Below, piece by piece: positions 6,830 through 15,671 of a DNA stretch of 16,282 nt; positions within the stretch are counted from its first letter, which is position 1, and every line of letters starts with the position of its first letter. Origin of the DNA: CAURMH01 sp963525745. Lineage in GTDB: Bacteria; Pseudomonadota; Gammaproteobacteria; Enterobacterales; Pasteurellaceae. The notes beneath the pieces are model-generated. The model ran no database searches. It was not told the DNA's origin and worked only from the letters and a program-made list of their open reading frames with translations. Where the stretch lies: the NCBI GenBank assembly GCA_963525745.1, contig CAURMH010000037.1, positions 1-16,282 of the forward strand, given 5' to 3'. The translations under genes were made by a program, and so were the position numbers.

Positions 6830-6909
6830 CTACACTTTTCCTATTGCAAGTTTTTAACCTTTAATTAACATTCGGAGTTGTTCATTTCATTGACTAATGC
6901 GGAGGCGTT

Positions 6910-8295
6910 ATGGACGACATATCAAAAAAAATAAATTACAGAAGCGGGATAATTTTTATTCTTGCCATGATTCTGTTTTTTGCTTTATTAAAATTCTTAC
7001 CTTTTGCTCCGAAAGCAAACGCCGGTTTAGCATTATTGGCCTTTATCGCTATACTTTGGTTAACCGAAGCGCTACATGTCACCGTTACGGCCTTGCTTAT
7101 TCCGCTTGTATCTATCGGCCTTGGGCTGGTCACGACCAAACAAGCGCTTGCGGCATTTGCCGATCCGACCATTTTTCTTTTCTTCGGCGGCTTCGCTTTA
7201 GCCACTGCCTTGCATATTCAAAAATTAGATAAAATGATTGCAAATAAAATTATGGCTTTTGCAAGAGGTCATTTATTTATTGCGATTATTTATTTATTTT
7301 TAATTACGGCATTTCTTTCCATGTGGATGAGTAACACCGCCACTGCCGCCATGATGCTACCGCTCGCCATGGGAATTTTAAGCCAAATGGATCGGGAAAA
7401 AGAGCACAATACGTATGTTTTCGTTTTACTAGGAATCGCTTACAGTGCCAGTATCGGCGGTATGGGAACATTGGTGGGCAGTCCGCCGAACGCCATTGTC
7501 GCCTCAAACTTGCACCTCACTTTCTCGGAGTGGCTGTGGTATGGTTTACCAACCATGATTGTTCTGATGCCATTAATGATCGGAACGCTTTATATCATGC
7601 TCAAACCTAAGCTCAATACCACATTTGCTCAATCCTTCGATAAGATTGAACTTGATGGGAAACGGATACTCACCCTGTTCATTTTTGCAATGATTGCCTT
7701 TTGTTGGATTTTTAGTAGTAAAATCAACCCGATAATTTCAAATTTCCTCGGATTGGAAAAAAACATCGCCAGTTTCGACAGCGTTGTTGCCTTATTAGTG
7801 GCGGTCATCATATGCGTCGCACGCATTGCCAGCTGGAAACAAATTCAGGAAAGTACGGAATGGGGCGTGTTAATGCTCTTTGGCGGCGGTTTAACGTTAA
7901 GCACCGTCCTTAAAGATTCCGGTGCAAGCCAAATTTTAGCCGACGGCATCGTTTTTCTTGTTCATGGACAGCATTTTTATCTCATCGGCTTACTTGTCGC
8001 CACTTTTATTATTTTCCTCACTGAGGTGACATCTAACACCGCGGCGGCCGCGCTGCTCGTGCCGATTTTTATTTCTATCGCTCAGTCTTTAGGCATGCCG
8101 GAAGTCGGATTAGCGTTAATTATCGGCTTGGGCGCGTCTTGTGCCTTTATGCTGCCGGTAGCTACACCGCCAAATGCCATTGTTTTCGGCTCCGGACAAA
8201 TTAAACAAAGTGAAATGGTACGAGTCGGCTTCGTGTTAAATATCGTTTGTATTTTTGTTATCGCCACTATCGGTTATTTTTTCTGGCTTAACTAA
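6910..8295 (+). CDS. DASS/SLC13-family sodium-coupled anion (probably dicarboxylate) symporter
   Basis: This is a 461-residue inner-membrane protein with about a dozen hydrophobic segments, of the divalent anion:Na+ symporter family (VcINDY, SdcS, SLC13). The inverted-repeat hallmarks are both present. The SNT substrate/sodium motifs are at 141-143 (MWMSNTATAAMMLP) and 375-377 (EVTSNTAAAALLVP). Each is followed later by a PPNA turn, at 192-195 (GSPPNAIVAS) and 420-423 (ATPPNAIVFG). Known members carry succinate, fumarate, malate, citrate or sulfate. The SNT motifs in both halves favour di- or tricarboxylates, but the substrate cannot be settled from sequence. GGAG about seven bases before the ATG fixes the start. 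The gene is monocistronic, with a candidate CRP site upstream and a strong terminator after it. It converges on glnE. Confidence 0.9.
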   Translation: MDDISKKINYRSGIIFILAMILFFALLKFLPFAPKANAGLALLAFIAILWLTEALHVTVTALLIPLVSIGLGLVTTKQALAAFADPTIFLFFGGFALATALHIQKLDKMIANKIMAFARGHLFIAIIYLFLITAFLSMWMSNTATAAMMLPLAMGILSQMDREKEHNTYVFVLLGIAYSASIGGMGTLVGSPPNAIVASNLHLTFSEWLWYGLPTMIVLMPLMIGTLYIMLKPKLNTTFAQSFDKIELDGKRILTLFIFAMIAFCWIFSSKINPIISNFLGLEKNIASFDSVVALLVAVIICVARIASWKQIQESTEWGVLMLFGGGLTLSTVLKDSGASQILADGIVFLVHGQHFYLIGLLVATFIIFLTEVTSNTAAAALLVPIFISIAQSLGMPEVGLALIIGLGASCAFMLPVATPPNAIVFGSGQIKQSEMVRVGFVLNIVCIFVIATIGYFFWLN

Positions 8296-8313
8296 TCAAA
8301 CAATCAGTGCAGC

Positions 8314-8348
8314 AAAGGCGCCGAACTCACTCGCCGGCGCCTTTTTTT
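8314..8348 (+). terminator. Rho-independent terminator of the transporter gene
   Basis: A perfect 10-bp GC-rich stem AAAGGCGCCG/CGGCGCCTTT (8314-8323 with 8335-8344) with an 11-base loop runs into a seven-T tract. It lies 18 bp after the stop codon. The remaining 134 bp to the glnE stop hold an uptake signal and no gene I can support. Confidence 0.93.
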
Positions 8349-8398
8349 ATTCTTTATGATATTAAAATGTAACACGTCCTTGTTTAAATAGTGCGCCT

Positions 8399-8407
8399 AA
8401 GTGCGGT
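8399..8407 (+). repeat. DNA uptake signal sequence between the transporter gene and glnE
   Basis: Exact AAGTGCGGT followed by CAAAAAATCGAGAATTTTA, which fits the extended Haemophilus consensus with two A/T tracts one helical turn apart. It lies between the 3' ends of two convergent genes. Confidence 0.92.
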
Positions 8408-8482
8408 CAAAAAATCGAGAATTTTACATGCGACGCTTATCACATAAATAAGAAAGAATAAATGACACGATGATTTATGATG

Positions 8483-11410
8483 CTAATGATCATCGAACAA
8501 GTTATGCCAAAACGTCCGAATAAAATCCCGCTCCTTAGCAAATTCACTTTCCGCGACCACTGCCGGTTTCCCCAGTAAATTTAAGTGATGAATTTTATTA
8601 CGTAATCGGACATAACATTGTTTTAATCGCTCACAATCGGAGGTTGCGATAATATGATTTTCCGCCATACTATCGAAAATACGTACATTATCCGACCATT
8701 GCGTTAATGCCGGATTTTGCGGCGCATGAGCCAACATTAAATATTGAGCAATAAATTCAATATCCGTAATTCCGCCGCGATCGATTTTGATATTAAATGT
8801 ACCGTCCGTTGAGTGAGACAAATGTTCATACATTTTTTCGCGCATTGCCGCCACCTCCGACTTTAATTTTTTAATCTCTCTTGGGGCAGAAAGCACGTTA
8901 CGCCGAATGGCATTAAATTGTGTTTGCAACGCTTTTTCACCCAATATAGCCCGACTCCGAACCAGCGCTTGTTTTTCCCACGTCCAGGCTTCTTTCAATT
9001 GATACTCTTCAAAGGTTTTGAGCGAACAACCGAGCAAACCGGCATCTCCGGAAGGTCGCAGCCGCATATCAATCTCATATAATACGCCGGCACTGGTATT
9101 CATACTAAAAATACTGACTATTTTTTGCACCAACCGCAAATAAAATTGATGATTATCAATCACTTTTTTACCGCCGCAAGTTTGCCCTTCTTCGGTTTGA
9201 TACAAAAAAACCAAATCTAAATCGGATTTATAGCCGAGCTCAATGCCGCCCAGCTTACCGTATCCCACAACTAAAAAACCTTTCTCGGTTTTATTGAAAA
9301 GCCCTTCAGGAACGCCAAAACGCTGCGTCACCTGCTGCCAACTGAAATTCACCACCGCGTCGATAATCGCCTCGGCTAAATAGGTTAAATGGTCGCTTAC
9401 TTTCATCACGGGCAATACGCCTAAAATATCTGCGGCTGCAACGCGTAGCAAAATAGATTGTTTGAATTGTCGCAAACCGTCAATAAATTGCTCTTCATCA
9501 TCCTGCGGTAAGCGTAACAAATATTCTTTCAGTTCGGCCGGGTATTGAGTAAAAGGTAACGGATGACGCAACGCTTCCGTATTTAATAATTCATCAAGCA
9601 GAATCGGATGTTTTGCAACTTGTTCAGCAATCATCTGCGATTGATCACAAAGTTCAAATAACTGCGCGACGACCTGGGGATTTTCTAAAAGTAATTCTAA
9701 ATAAGTGGTTCGACTGGCAATTTTATCAAGAATATTTAATATTCTCGGTAATAAAGTGCGGTAGTTTTTTTGTGCAAAAAGCAAATTCAGCACCATCGGC
9801 ATTAATCGCCCCAAAACCTCTCGCCCGCGCACGCCAATGGCTCGCCGGGTCAGCCCGGTCTTAAATTGGCTTAGCTTTTCTAAAATCGGCGAAATCACCG
9901 CATGATCAACCCGGCTTTCGATAAGCATTTGTTCAATGTCGTCCGAACTGCTATCAAGAAAATCTAGCCATCGTTCATTTTCCGCTTTTTCTTCGCCGAT
10001 TAATACATCAAAAACCGACCGCACATTTTGTCGATGTATTTGTAAAATTTGGTAAAAGTCAGCCCAATGACGAATTGAATAATCTTTTTGGACAATTTGC
10101 CGTTGCGCATCCCAACAAGTGAAATGCTGCGCTGCAACCATTAATCGTAAGCGATCATTATCCGAATCCGGAAGCAATTGGGTTTGTTGATCATCAATTG
10201 CCTGCAAAACATTCTCTACTCGGCGCAGGAAAATATAGGCGTCACGTAATTGTTGATATTGTCTGTCATCAATGAGTTCCAAATCATGGATTTCAGGCAA
10301 AAGGTTAAGCAATTCATGCTGTTGTAAGCGAATTTCACGCCCGCCACGAATCAGCTGAAAGACCTGTACGATAAATTCAATTTCACGAATCCCCCCGGCA
10401 CCCAGCTTAATATTATCCTGCAACCCGCGACGCCGCACTTCTCGTTCAATCTTACCTTTCATATCGCGTAAAGCCTGAATCACACTAAAATCAATATAAC
10501 GGCGATAAACGAAAGGACGCAGCAAGCGTTGCAATAGGCTAACATTCGGATCATGCGGATCCGCGCCTAAAACCCGCCCTTTAATCATGGCATAGCGTTC
10601 CCAATCCCGCCCCTGATCTTGATAATATTGCTCCATCGCGGAAAAACTAAGCGCCAGCGCACCGTTTTCCCCAAAAGGACGCAATCTCATATCTGTACGA
10701 TATACAAAGCCGTCTGCCGTGTATTGATCCAAGGCATTAATCAAGCGTTGCCCTAATCGGGTAAAAAATTTCCCATTATCGACCGCTCTTCTTGCGCCGA
10801 CGGTTTCTCCTTGGGCAGGATAAGTGAAAATTAAGTCGATATCGGAAGAAAAATTTAATTCAAAACCGCCTAACTTTCCCATACCCAAAATATAAAGTAA
10901 TTGAGGTGTACCGTTTTCATCCGTCGGCGTTCCCATTTCCGCACAAGCCTGCGTATAAAGCCAATCCCGCGCGCCGATGATCAGGCTCTCCGCCAATTGC
11001 GATAAACAAACAAAAATTTCTTCCACCGTCGCAAAATTCAGACTCTGGCAAAAACTTAATCTTGCCATTTCTTCATTACGAAAATCCCGCAAGGCCTTAT
11101 AAAGCTGATTTTCATCCTGAAGTTGAGATAAAAACGTATTTAAGCGGGCGGCATAGTCCCGACAGTCATCAAAAGACGGCGACATTCGCCACCATTGAGC
11201 TAATAAGTGCGGTCGTTTTTGCAGAACTTTTAACACAAAATCCGACATTTCCACGGCATAATTCAAGCGTCCTAGAGGCGTATTTAAATCGGCATACTCC
11301 CGCTCAATTCGATTAAACCATTGCGCGCGCGAAATATCAGGAAAATGCGCGAGATAAACGTCAGCGAGTCGATGTAATTTTTCCGTGGAAAGAGGAAGTG
11401 AAACTGCCAT
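8483..11410 (-). CDS. glnE: Bifunctional glutamine synthetase adenylyltransferase/adenylyl-removing enzyme GlnE
   Basis: GlnE attaches AMP to glutamine synthetase (inactivating it) and removes it, under control of PII and glutamine. The 975-residue protein has the expected duplicated nucleotidyltransferase plan. The N-terminal, adenylyl-removing half has GMGKLGG (176-182) and SSDIDLIF (188-195; Asp190, Asp192), then GAGGIREIEF near 337. The C-terminal, adenylyltransferase half has GYGKLGG (716-722) and KSDLDLVF (728-735; Asp730, Asp732), then GGITDIEF. Both metal-binding Asp pairs are kept, so both activities are expected. E. coli GlnE is slightly shorter (946). The start lies three bases after the miaA stop, and GGATAG at the end of miaA serves as ribosome binding site, so translation is probably coupled. 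It is the last gene of the tsaE cluster. Two uptake signals lie inside. Confidence 0.97.
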   Translation of the reverse strand: MAVSLPLSTEKLHRLADVYLAHFPDISRAQWFNRIEREYADLNTPLGRLNYAVEMSDFVLKVLQKRPHLLAQWWRMSPSFDDCRDYAARLNTFLSQLQDENQLYKALRDFRNEEMARLSFCQSLNFATVEEIFVCLSQLAESLIIGARDWLYTQACAEMGTPTDENGTPQLLYILGMGKLGGFELNFSSDIDLIFTYPAQGETVGARRAVDNGKFFTRLGQRLINALDQYTADGFVYRTDMRLRPFGENGALALSFSAMEQYYQDQGRDWERYAMIKGRVLGADPHDPNVSLLQRLLRPFVYRRYIDFSVIQALRDMKGKIEREVRRRGLQDNIKLGAGGIREIEFIVQVFQLIRGGREIRLQQHELLNLLPEIHDLELIDDRQYQQLRDAYIFLRRVENVLQAIDDQQTQLLPDSDNDRLRLMVAAQHFTCWDAQRQIVQKDYSIRHWADFYQILQIHRQNVRSVFDVLIGEEKAENERWLDFLDSSSDDIEQMLIESRVDHAVISPILEKLSQFKTGLTRRAIGVRGREVLGRLMPMVLNLLFAQKNYRTLLPRILNILDKIASRTTYLELLLENPQVVAQLFELCDQSQMIAEQVAKHPILLDELLNTEALRHPLPFTQYPAELKEYLLRLPQDDEEQFIDGLRQFKQSILLRVAAADILGVLPVMKVSDHLTYLAEAIIDAVVNFSWQQVTQRFGVPEGLFNKTEKGFLVVGYGKLGGIELGYKSDLDLVFLYQTEEGQTCGGKKVIDNHQFYLRLVQKIVSIFSMNTSAGVLYEIDMRLRPSGDAGLLGCSLKTFEEYQLKEAWTWEKQALVRSRAILGEKALQTQFNAIRRNVLSAPREIKKLKSEVAAMREKMYEHLSHSTDGTFNIKIDRGGITDIEFIAQYLMLAHAPQNPALTQWSDNVRIFDSMAENHIIATSDCERLKQCYVRLRNKIHHLNLLGKPAVVAESEFAKERDFIRTFWHNLFDDH
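9754..9762 (+). repeat. DNA uptake signal sequence within glnE (inter-domain region)
   Basis: Exact AAGTGCGGT followed by AGTTTTTTTG. In the glnE sense direction it encodes Tyr-Arg-Thr-Leu (about residues 550-553), in the linker between the two catalytic halves. Confidence 0.9.
11205..11213 (+). repeat. DNA uptake signal sequence within the glnE N-terminal region
   Basis: Exact AAGTGCGGT followed by CGTTTTTGCAGAACTTTTA. In the glnE sense direction it encodes Arg-Pro-His-Leu (about residues 66-69), ahead of the first nucleotidyltransferase motif. Confidence 0.9.
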
Positions 11411-11413
11411 GAG

Positions 11414-12352
11414 CTATCCTTTTAAATAATGATTAACCGTACTGAATATCGCCTCTTCCGCCTGTTGCGGCTGTAAACTATCCAGCCATTGAAGCGGTGT
11501 TTTCCAGCCGCGCAGCCAGGTTATCTGTCGTTTTGCTAATTGACGGGTGGCACAAATGCCGCGAAAAATCATTTCATCGCGGTCATAATCGCCGCGTAAA
11601 TATTCCCACATTTGACGATACCCTACACAGCGGATGGAAGGCAAATCAGGATGCAAATCCGGCCGTCGATAAAGCCGCTCCACTTCGGCTTGAAAGCCCG
11701 CTTCAATCATTTGATGAAAACGCTGCGCAATGCGTTGGTGCAGGATTTGCCGTTCTTGCGGCGCAATAGCAAATTGCAGAAAATGATAAGGCAACGCCTC
11801 GCCCTTTTGTTCCGTCAGCTCGGTTAAGGATTTGCCCGTTAAATAATAAACTTCCAACGCGCGGTTAATACGTTGCGAATCATTCGGATTAATCCGCTGT
11901 GCCGCAATCGGATCAATTTCCCGTAGTCTTTCGTGCAAAGCGTCCCAGCCAAATTTTGTCGCTTTTTCCTCAATTTCGGCGCGTAGGGCGTCATCCGCCG
12001 ATGGCAAAGGCGAAAGCCCTTCTATCAGGGCTTTGTAATACAGCATGGTTCCCCCCACTAACAACGGAATTTTACCCTGCGCCGTAATTTCCGCCATTTC
12101 GTGCCGTACATCTTCACGAAAATTCATCGCAGAATAACTTTCCGCCGGATCCAAAATATCAATCAGTCGATGGGGAGCTTGTGTCAATTCTTGTTTTGAC
12201 GGTTTTGCCGTACCAATATCCATGCCTCGATAAATCAGCGCAGAATCAACACTAATCACTTCCACAGGAAGCCGTCGACGAAGCCGAATGGCGAGATCGG
12301 TTTTACCCGACGCAGTCGGGCCCATTAAGAAAATCGCAATATTCTGAGACAT
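11414..12352 (-). CDS. miaA: tRNA dimethylallyltransferase MiaA
   Basis: MiaA transfers a dimethylallyl group to N6 of A37 in tRNAs that read codons starting with U, the first step to ms2i6A. The product is 312 residues from the chosen start. The P-loop GPTASGKT is at 11-18, the DMAPP/tRNA motif DSALIYRGMDIGTAKP at 36-51, GGTMLYYKAL at 100-109, and the tRNA-contact segment NDSQRINRALEVYYLTG further on. The length is typical. I chose the ATG at 12352 because GGA lies six bases upstream; the ATG at 12358 would add two residues but directly abuts that GGA. The gene starts 18 bp after the mutL stop and ends three bases before glnE. In E. coli hfq follows miaA; here glnE does, the order I recall for H. 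influenzae. Confidence 0.96.
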   Translation of the reverse strand: MSQNIAIFLMGPTASGKTDLAIRLRRRLPVEVISVDSALIYRGMDIGTAKPSKQELTQAPHRLIDILDPAESYSAMNFREDVRHEMAEITAQGKIPLLVGGTMLYYKALIEGLSPLPSADDALRAEIEEKATKFGWDALHERLREIDPIAAQRINPNDSQRINRALEVYYLTGKSLTELTEQKGEALPYHFLQFAIAPQERQILHQRIAQRFHQMIEAGFQAEVERLYRRPDLHPDLPSIRCVGYRQMWEYLRGDYDRDEMIFRGICATRQLAKRQITWLRGWKTPLQWLDSLQPQQAEEAIFSTVNHYLKG

Positions 12353-12370
12353 AATCATTCCGATAAAAGA

Positions 12371-14263
12371 TTACAATTCCGCTAAAAAAGGCGCCCAATC
12401 AATCGGTTTAAGCAAGTTATTGAAGGCCTCCCGACCGGCGTGATCCAGCTGTCGTTCCGTTTCGTTCAATAAATTTATGGCATCAGCCAAAACGGACATG
12501 TTTTTCAATTCCAAGCGGGCGCAAAGTGCGGTCAAAAATTCAGTGAAATCCGTATACGTTTGCGCTTGCTCGAACAGACTGATGAGGCATTGTTGTAAGT
12601 TTTGCGAACGCAGTAAACTCGGCACTTTAGTTAACGTTAAACGCTGTCCGGCGCTATTTTCGGTAAAATCAAAGCCGACTTGTCGGAAAAAACTTTTTTG
12701 TTGCTGCCATTGTTGAAACTGAACATGATTTAAGCGAAAAACAAGCGGTATTAGCAAAGGCTGTGTGGCAATTTGTGGCTGTTGCAGCGAAAACCGCCAA
12801 TGGAGGTGTTGTAATTTTGCCAGCGAGAGCAAATAAAATTGTGTTTGTTTTTGGAGCAAGAGCGCTTGATTTTCCACCAAAGCCAACACGCGCAAATGCC
12901 CTGGCTCACCAACCGCAAAGGGACTGTGTGTCTCTTGCGCCGAATGATCGACGATCGGTGCATGATAAGCCTGCCGCGCCTTCTGAAGAAAGTCGGTGTA
13001 CGGCTTGAGCGGTGAATGTTGAGGCGCGGTCATCGCCGAAAAGTGCGGTCGATTTTCGGAAAGTTTTGTTGCTTCCGTAGGAAAAGCGGAAATCCTCTCA
13101 GAGGAAGCAAAAATATTACGACCGGCAGCGGCACGGTTCGGCTTCGTTTGCACAATTTGTAGGGTGTTTTGCGGTGTTTTCATTGCCGATGTCAATGTCT
13201 GTGCCGAGTAGTGAGGCATCGGTTCATTCAAGCGGTCGGATAATAAATCGGGCGAACCGGCTGGACTTTCGTCGGCCAGCGCATTCATCACGCCCTGACA
13301 AATAAAATCGTGAATTAACCGTTGTTGATGAAAACGAACTTCGTGTTTGGTTGGGTGAACATTAACATCCACTTCCTGAGGCGGCAAATCAAGAAATAAC
13401 ACAAAAGCGGGATATTGTTCGGCGTTTAAATAAGGCGCATAGGCTTGACGAATGGCATGAACGACGACCTTATCGCGTACCATTCGACCGTTAATATAAC
13501 AATAAGCCAAATCGTTTTGAGAACGATAATAATCGGGCGTTGCAACCCAGCCGGAAAGATGTAGGTCATCGTGCAGCCAATCAATGCGCAGTGCGTGTTG
13601 AACAAAGACATCACCGCAGATTGCAGCGACGCGTTTTAACTGCTGCGGCAGTGCTTGTGCGGCGCGATACTGACGTACGATTTTTCCATTGTGGGTGAGC
13701 GTGAAAGCGATATTAAATTTCGCTAATGCAATACGGCGTATGACTTCATCAATATGCGCAAATTCCGTTTTATCGGAACGTAGAAATTTACGTCGTGCCG
13801 GCGTATTAAAAAACAGATTGGCGACCTCGACAGTGGTTCCGACGGGGTGGGAAGCCGGTTTTAGCACGGCTTCCATCTCCCGCCCCTGCGCATAAACCTG
13901 CCAAGCTTCATTTTGCTCCGCCGTACGTGAAGTTAAGGTTAAACGCGACACCGAGCTCATGCTGGCCAGCGCTTCTCCGCGAAATCCTAAACTGAGAATG
14001 GCTTCCAAATCCTCTAAATCGGCGATTTTACTGGTCGCATGACGTGCAAGCGCAAGGCAAAGTTCATTTTTCGGAATCCCGCAGCCATTATCACGCACTC
14101 GAATGAGCGTAGCGCCGCCCGTTTCAATATCAATTTGAATTTTATCGGCACCGGCGTCAAGACTGTTTTCCACCAATTCTTTCACCACCGATGCGGGGCG
14201 TTCAACCACTTCGCCGGCGGCAATTTGATTGGCGAGTTGAGGAGAGAGAATTTTAATTGTCAT
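12371..14263 (-). CDS. mutL: DNA mismatch repair protein MutL
   Basis: MutL is the GHKL ATPase that couples mismatch recognition by MutS to MutH nicking and UvrD unwinding. The 630-residue product has all N-terminal ATPase motifs: VKELVENSLDAGA (27-39; catalytic Glu29, Mg ligand Asn33), DNGCGI (58-63), ATSKI (76-80) and GFRGEALASM (93-102). A variable linker runs from about 335 to 440, followed by the C-terminal dimerisation domain. I see no DQHAxxExxxxE endonuclease motif in the C-terminal part, as expected for a gamma-proteobacterium that uses MutH. The start is seven bases after the amiB stop with only a weak ribosome binding site, which suggests coupling. Two uptake signals lie inside, one of them in the linker. 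Confidence 0.97.
   Translation of the reverse strand: MTIKILSPQLANQIAAGEVVERPASVVKELVENSLDAGADKIQIDIETGGATLIRVRDNGCGIPKNELCLALARHATSKIADLEDLEAILSLGFRGEALASMSSVSRLTLTSRTAEQNEAWQVYAQGREMEAVLKPASHPVGTTVEVANLFFNTPARRKFLRSDKTEFAHIDEVIRRIALAKFNIAFTLTHNGKIVRQYRAAQALPQQLKRVAAICGDVFVQHALRIDWLHDDLHLSGWVATPDYYRSQNDLAYCYINGRMVRDKVVVHAIRQAYAPYLNAEQYPAFVLFLDLPPQEVDVNVHPTKHEVRFHQQRLIHDFICQGVMNALADESPAGSPDLLSDRLNEPMPHYSAQTLTSAMKTPQNTLQIVQTKPNRAAAGRNIFASSERISAFPTEATKLSENRPHFSAMTAPQHSPLKPYTDFLQKARQAYHAPIVDHSAQETHSPFAVGEPGHLRVLALVENQALLLQKQTQFYLLSLAKLQHLHWRFSLQQPQIATQPLLIPLVFRLNHVQFQQWQQQKSFFRQVGFDFTENSAGQRLTLTKVPSLLRSQNLQQCLISLFEQAQTYTDFTEFLTALCARLELKNMSVLADAINLLNETERQLDHAGREAFNNLLKPIDWAPFLAEL
12524..12532 (+). 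repeat. DNA uptake signal sequence within mutL (C-terminal domain)
   Basis: Exact AAGTGCGGT followed by CAAAAATTC. In the mutL sense direction it reads ACCGCACTT, encoding Thr-Ala-Leu in the segment FLTALCARLE. Confidence 0.9.
13041..13049 (+). repeat. DNA uptake signal sequence within mutL (linker)
   Basis: Exact AAGTGCGGT followed by CGATTTTCGGAAAGTTTTG, a good extended match. In the mutL sense direction it encodes Arg-Pro-His-Phe in the poorly conserved linker, where it costs the protein little. Confidence 0.9.
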
Positions 14264-14270
14264 AACGCAA

Positions 14271-15671
14271 TCACTTATTTTCTTTTACCTTTTTCTTCCC
14301 GTTTGCTGCCGTTTTTTTCGTCTCTTGTTTATCCGATTTATCCTTATTTTTGATTGAAGGCGCGGCTTTTTTTGTTACGGACGTTGACGGAATCATAGAC
14401 TTCGACTGATTGACGCGATTTTTCCCGTTATCCGGAATTTTTAGCGTTTCGCCCACCCAAAGTGTACTGCGTTTCAGGTTATTTAAACCAATCAGATCGC
14501 TCACCCCAACCTGATATTGATTGGCTAAACTCCCCAGACTTTCGCCCGCTTTGACCTGATGACGAATCCCGCTGTCTTTAATATCGCGATATGGCGCTGT
14601 TGAAGTGTGGTCATTTTTCGCCGCGTTTCCATCGGTGGTTTTCACCCTTCCGTTATTCCCCGCAGGAATTCTGATAATTTCACCGATTCGCAATGAGTCA
14701 CGCTGAAGTTTATTTAATCTCTGAATTTCACTCACACTGACGCCGTACTTTCTGGCCAAACCGTTTAACCCTTCGCCGGATTTGACTTCATGTCGAATTC
14801 CGCTGTCGCTTACTTGAGCGGCGGCACTTAAAGTGCGGTCGTTTTTTCGATTATTTTTCGCCGTAGAGGCATTTTCGGTCGTCTCTGCGCCCGGTATCGC
14901 TATTTTATCTTTCAAGTTACTGTTTCGATAAGCAATTAGCCCTTCATAAATCATACGCGCAATGCGGCGACGATACTCGGGCGTATTCAACTTCGCTTCC
15001 TCTTCGCGATTGGATAAGTAGCCGGTTTCCACCAACACGGAAGGAATATCGGGAGAACGCAAGACCCCCAAACTGGCATGCTGCGGTGTGCTTCGACTTA
15101 ATGCCGTCACCTTAGCGAAGCGAACTAAAATATGCTTGCCTATTTCGTAGCCGGTGCGCTGACTGTGGCCGAACTGAAGATCAAGGACGGTTTGATCGAG
15201 ATACTTATCATTATGCGTCGCCAACACTTTTCCCGCGCCGCCCAATAATTCGGAGCGTTTTTCATCATCTTCCAGCCATTGCCCCATTTCGTCATTGGCT
15301 CGGCGATTTGATAAAACCCACACCGATGCCCCCCGTAATTCAGGGGATAAAGAGGAATCCGCATGAATCGAAATTAAATAATTTGCCTTGTATTTACGAG
15401 CGATTTCAGAACGTTCGGGCACCGAAATATAGTAATCGCCCTGCCGAGTCAGTACGCCGCGAAAGTTAGGGTCCTTGTCCAATAACGCTTTTAATTCACG
15501 GGCAATGGCAAGCGTCACATTTTTTTCATAAATATGTAAATTACCCCCAATCGCTCCCGGATCTTTGCCACCGTGACCGGGGTCAATTGCAATCGTCCAG
15601 ACGGCAGAAGATGCCGACACAGAAAAAGAAGCGAGAAAACAAAATAATAATACGAAAGATCTTATAGTCAT
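14271..15671 (-). CDS. amiB: N-acetylmuramoyl-L-alanine amidase AmiB with two LysM domains
   Basis: AmiB is a periplasmic zinc amidase that cuts the bond between MurNAc and the stem peptide to split septal peptidoglycan during division. The 466-residue precursor has a Sec signal peptide (MTIRS, hydrophobic core, then SVSASSA near 18-23). The Amidase_3 domain follows, with predicted zinc ligands or catalytic residues His33 (DPGHGG), Glu49, His103 (SIHADSS) and Glu215 (VETGYLSN). The insertion at about 125-170 corresponds to the autoinhibitory helix relieved by EnvC/NlpD-type activators. Two similar LysM peptidoglycan-binding repeats lie at about 293-336 and 370-413, each preceded by DSGIRH. 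The C-terminal 30 or so residues are rich in lysine. The gene overlaps the end of tsaE by four bases (ATGA) and is seven bases before mutL. Confidence 0.96.
   Translation of the reverse strand: MTIRSFVLLFCFLASFSVSASSAVWTIAIDPGHGGKDPGAIGGNLHIYEKNVTLAIARELKALLDKDPNFRGVLTRQGDYYISVPERSEIARKYKANYLISIHADSSLSPELRGASVWVLSNRRANDEMGQWLEDDEKRSELLGGAGKVLATHNDKYLDQTVLDLQFGHSQRTGYEIGKHILVRFAKVTALSRSTPQHASLGVLRSPDIPSVLVETGYLSNREEEAKLNTPEYRRRIARMIYEGLIAYRNSNLKDKIAIPGAETTENASTAKNNRKNDRTLSAAAQVSDSGIRHEVKSGEGLNGLARKYGVSVSEIQRLNKLQRDSLRIGEIIRIPAGNNGRVKTTDGNAAKNDHTSTAPYRDIKDSGIRHQVKAGESLGSLANQYQVGVSDLIGLNNLKRSTLWVGETLKIPDNGKNRVNQSKSMIPSTSVTKKAAPSIKNKDKSDKQETKKTAANGKKKVKENK
14831..14839 (+). repeat. DNA uptake signal sequence within amiB (linker before LysM1)
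   Basis: Exact AAGTGCGGT followed by CGTTTTTTCGATTATTTTT, a strong extended match. In the amiB sense direction it encodes Asp-Arg-Thr-Leu (about 278-281), in the linker between the amidase domain and the first LysM repeat. Confidence 0.9.

Noticed and set aside
8420..8482. Possible hairpin after glnE (ATAAAT-rich imperfect repeats)
   Set aside because: The pairing is AT-rich, imperfect and lacks a T tract, so it is not a supportable terminator.
14039..14353. A 104-codon open frame on the plus strand opposite the mutL-amiB junction
   Set aside because: It overlaps the conserved MutL N-terminus and the AmiB C-terminus in antisense, has no recognisable domain or ribosome binding site, and is a shadow of two well-supported genes.
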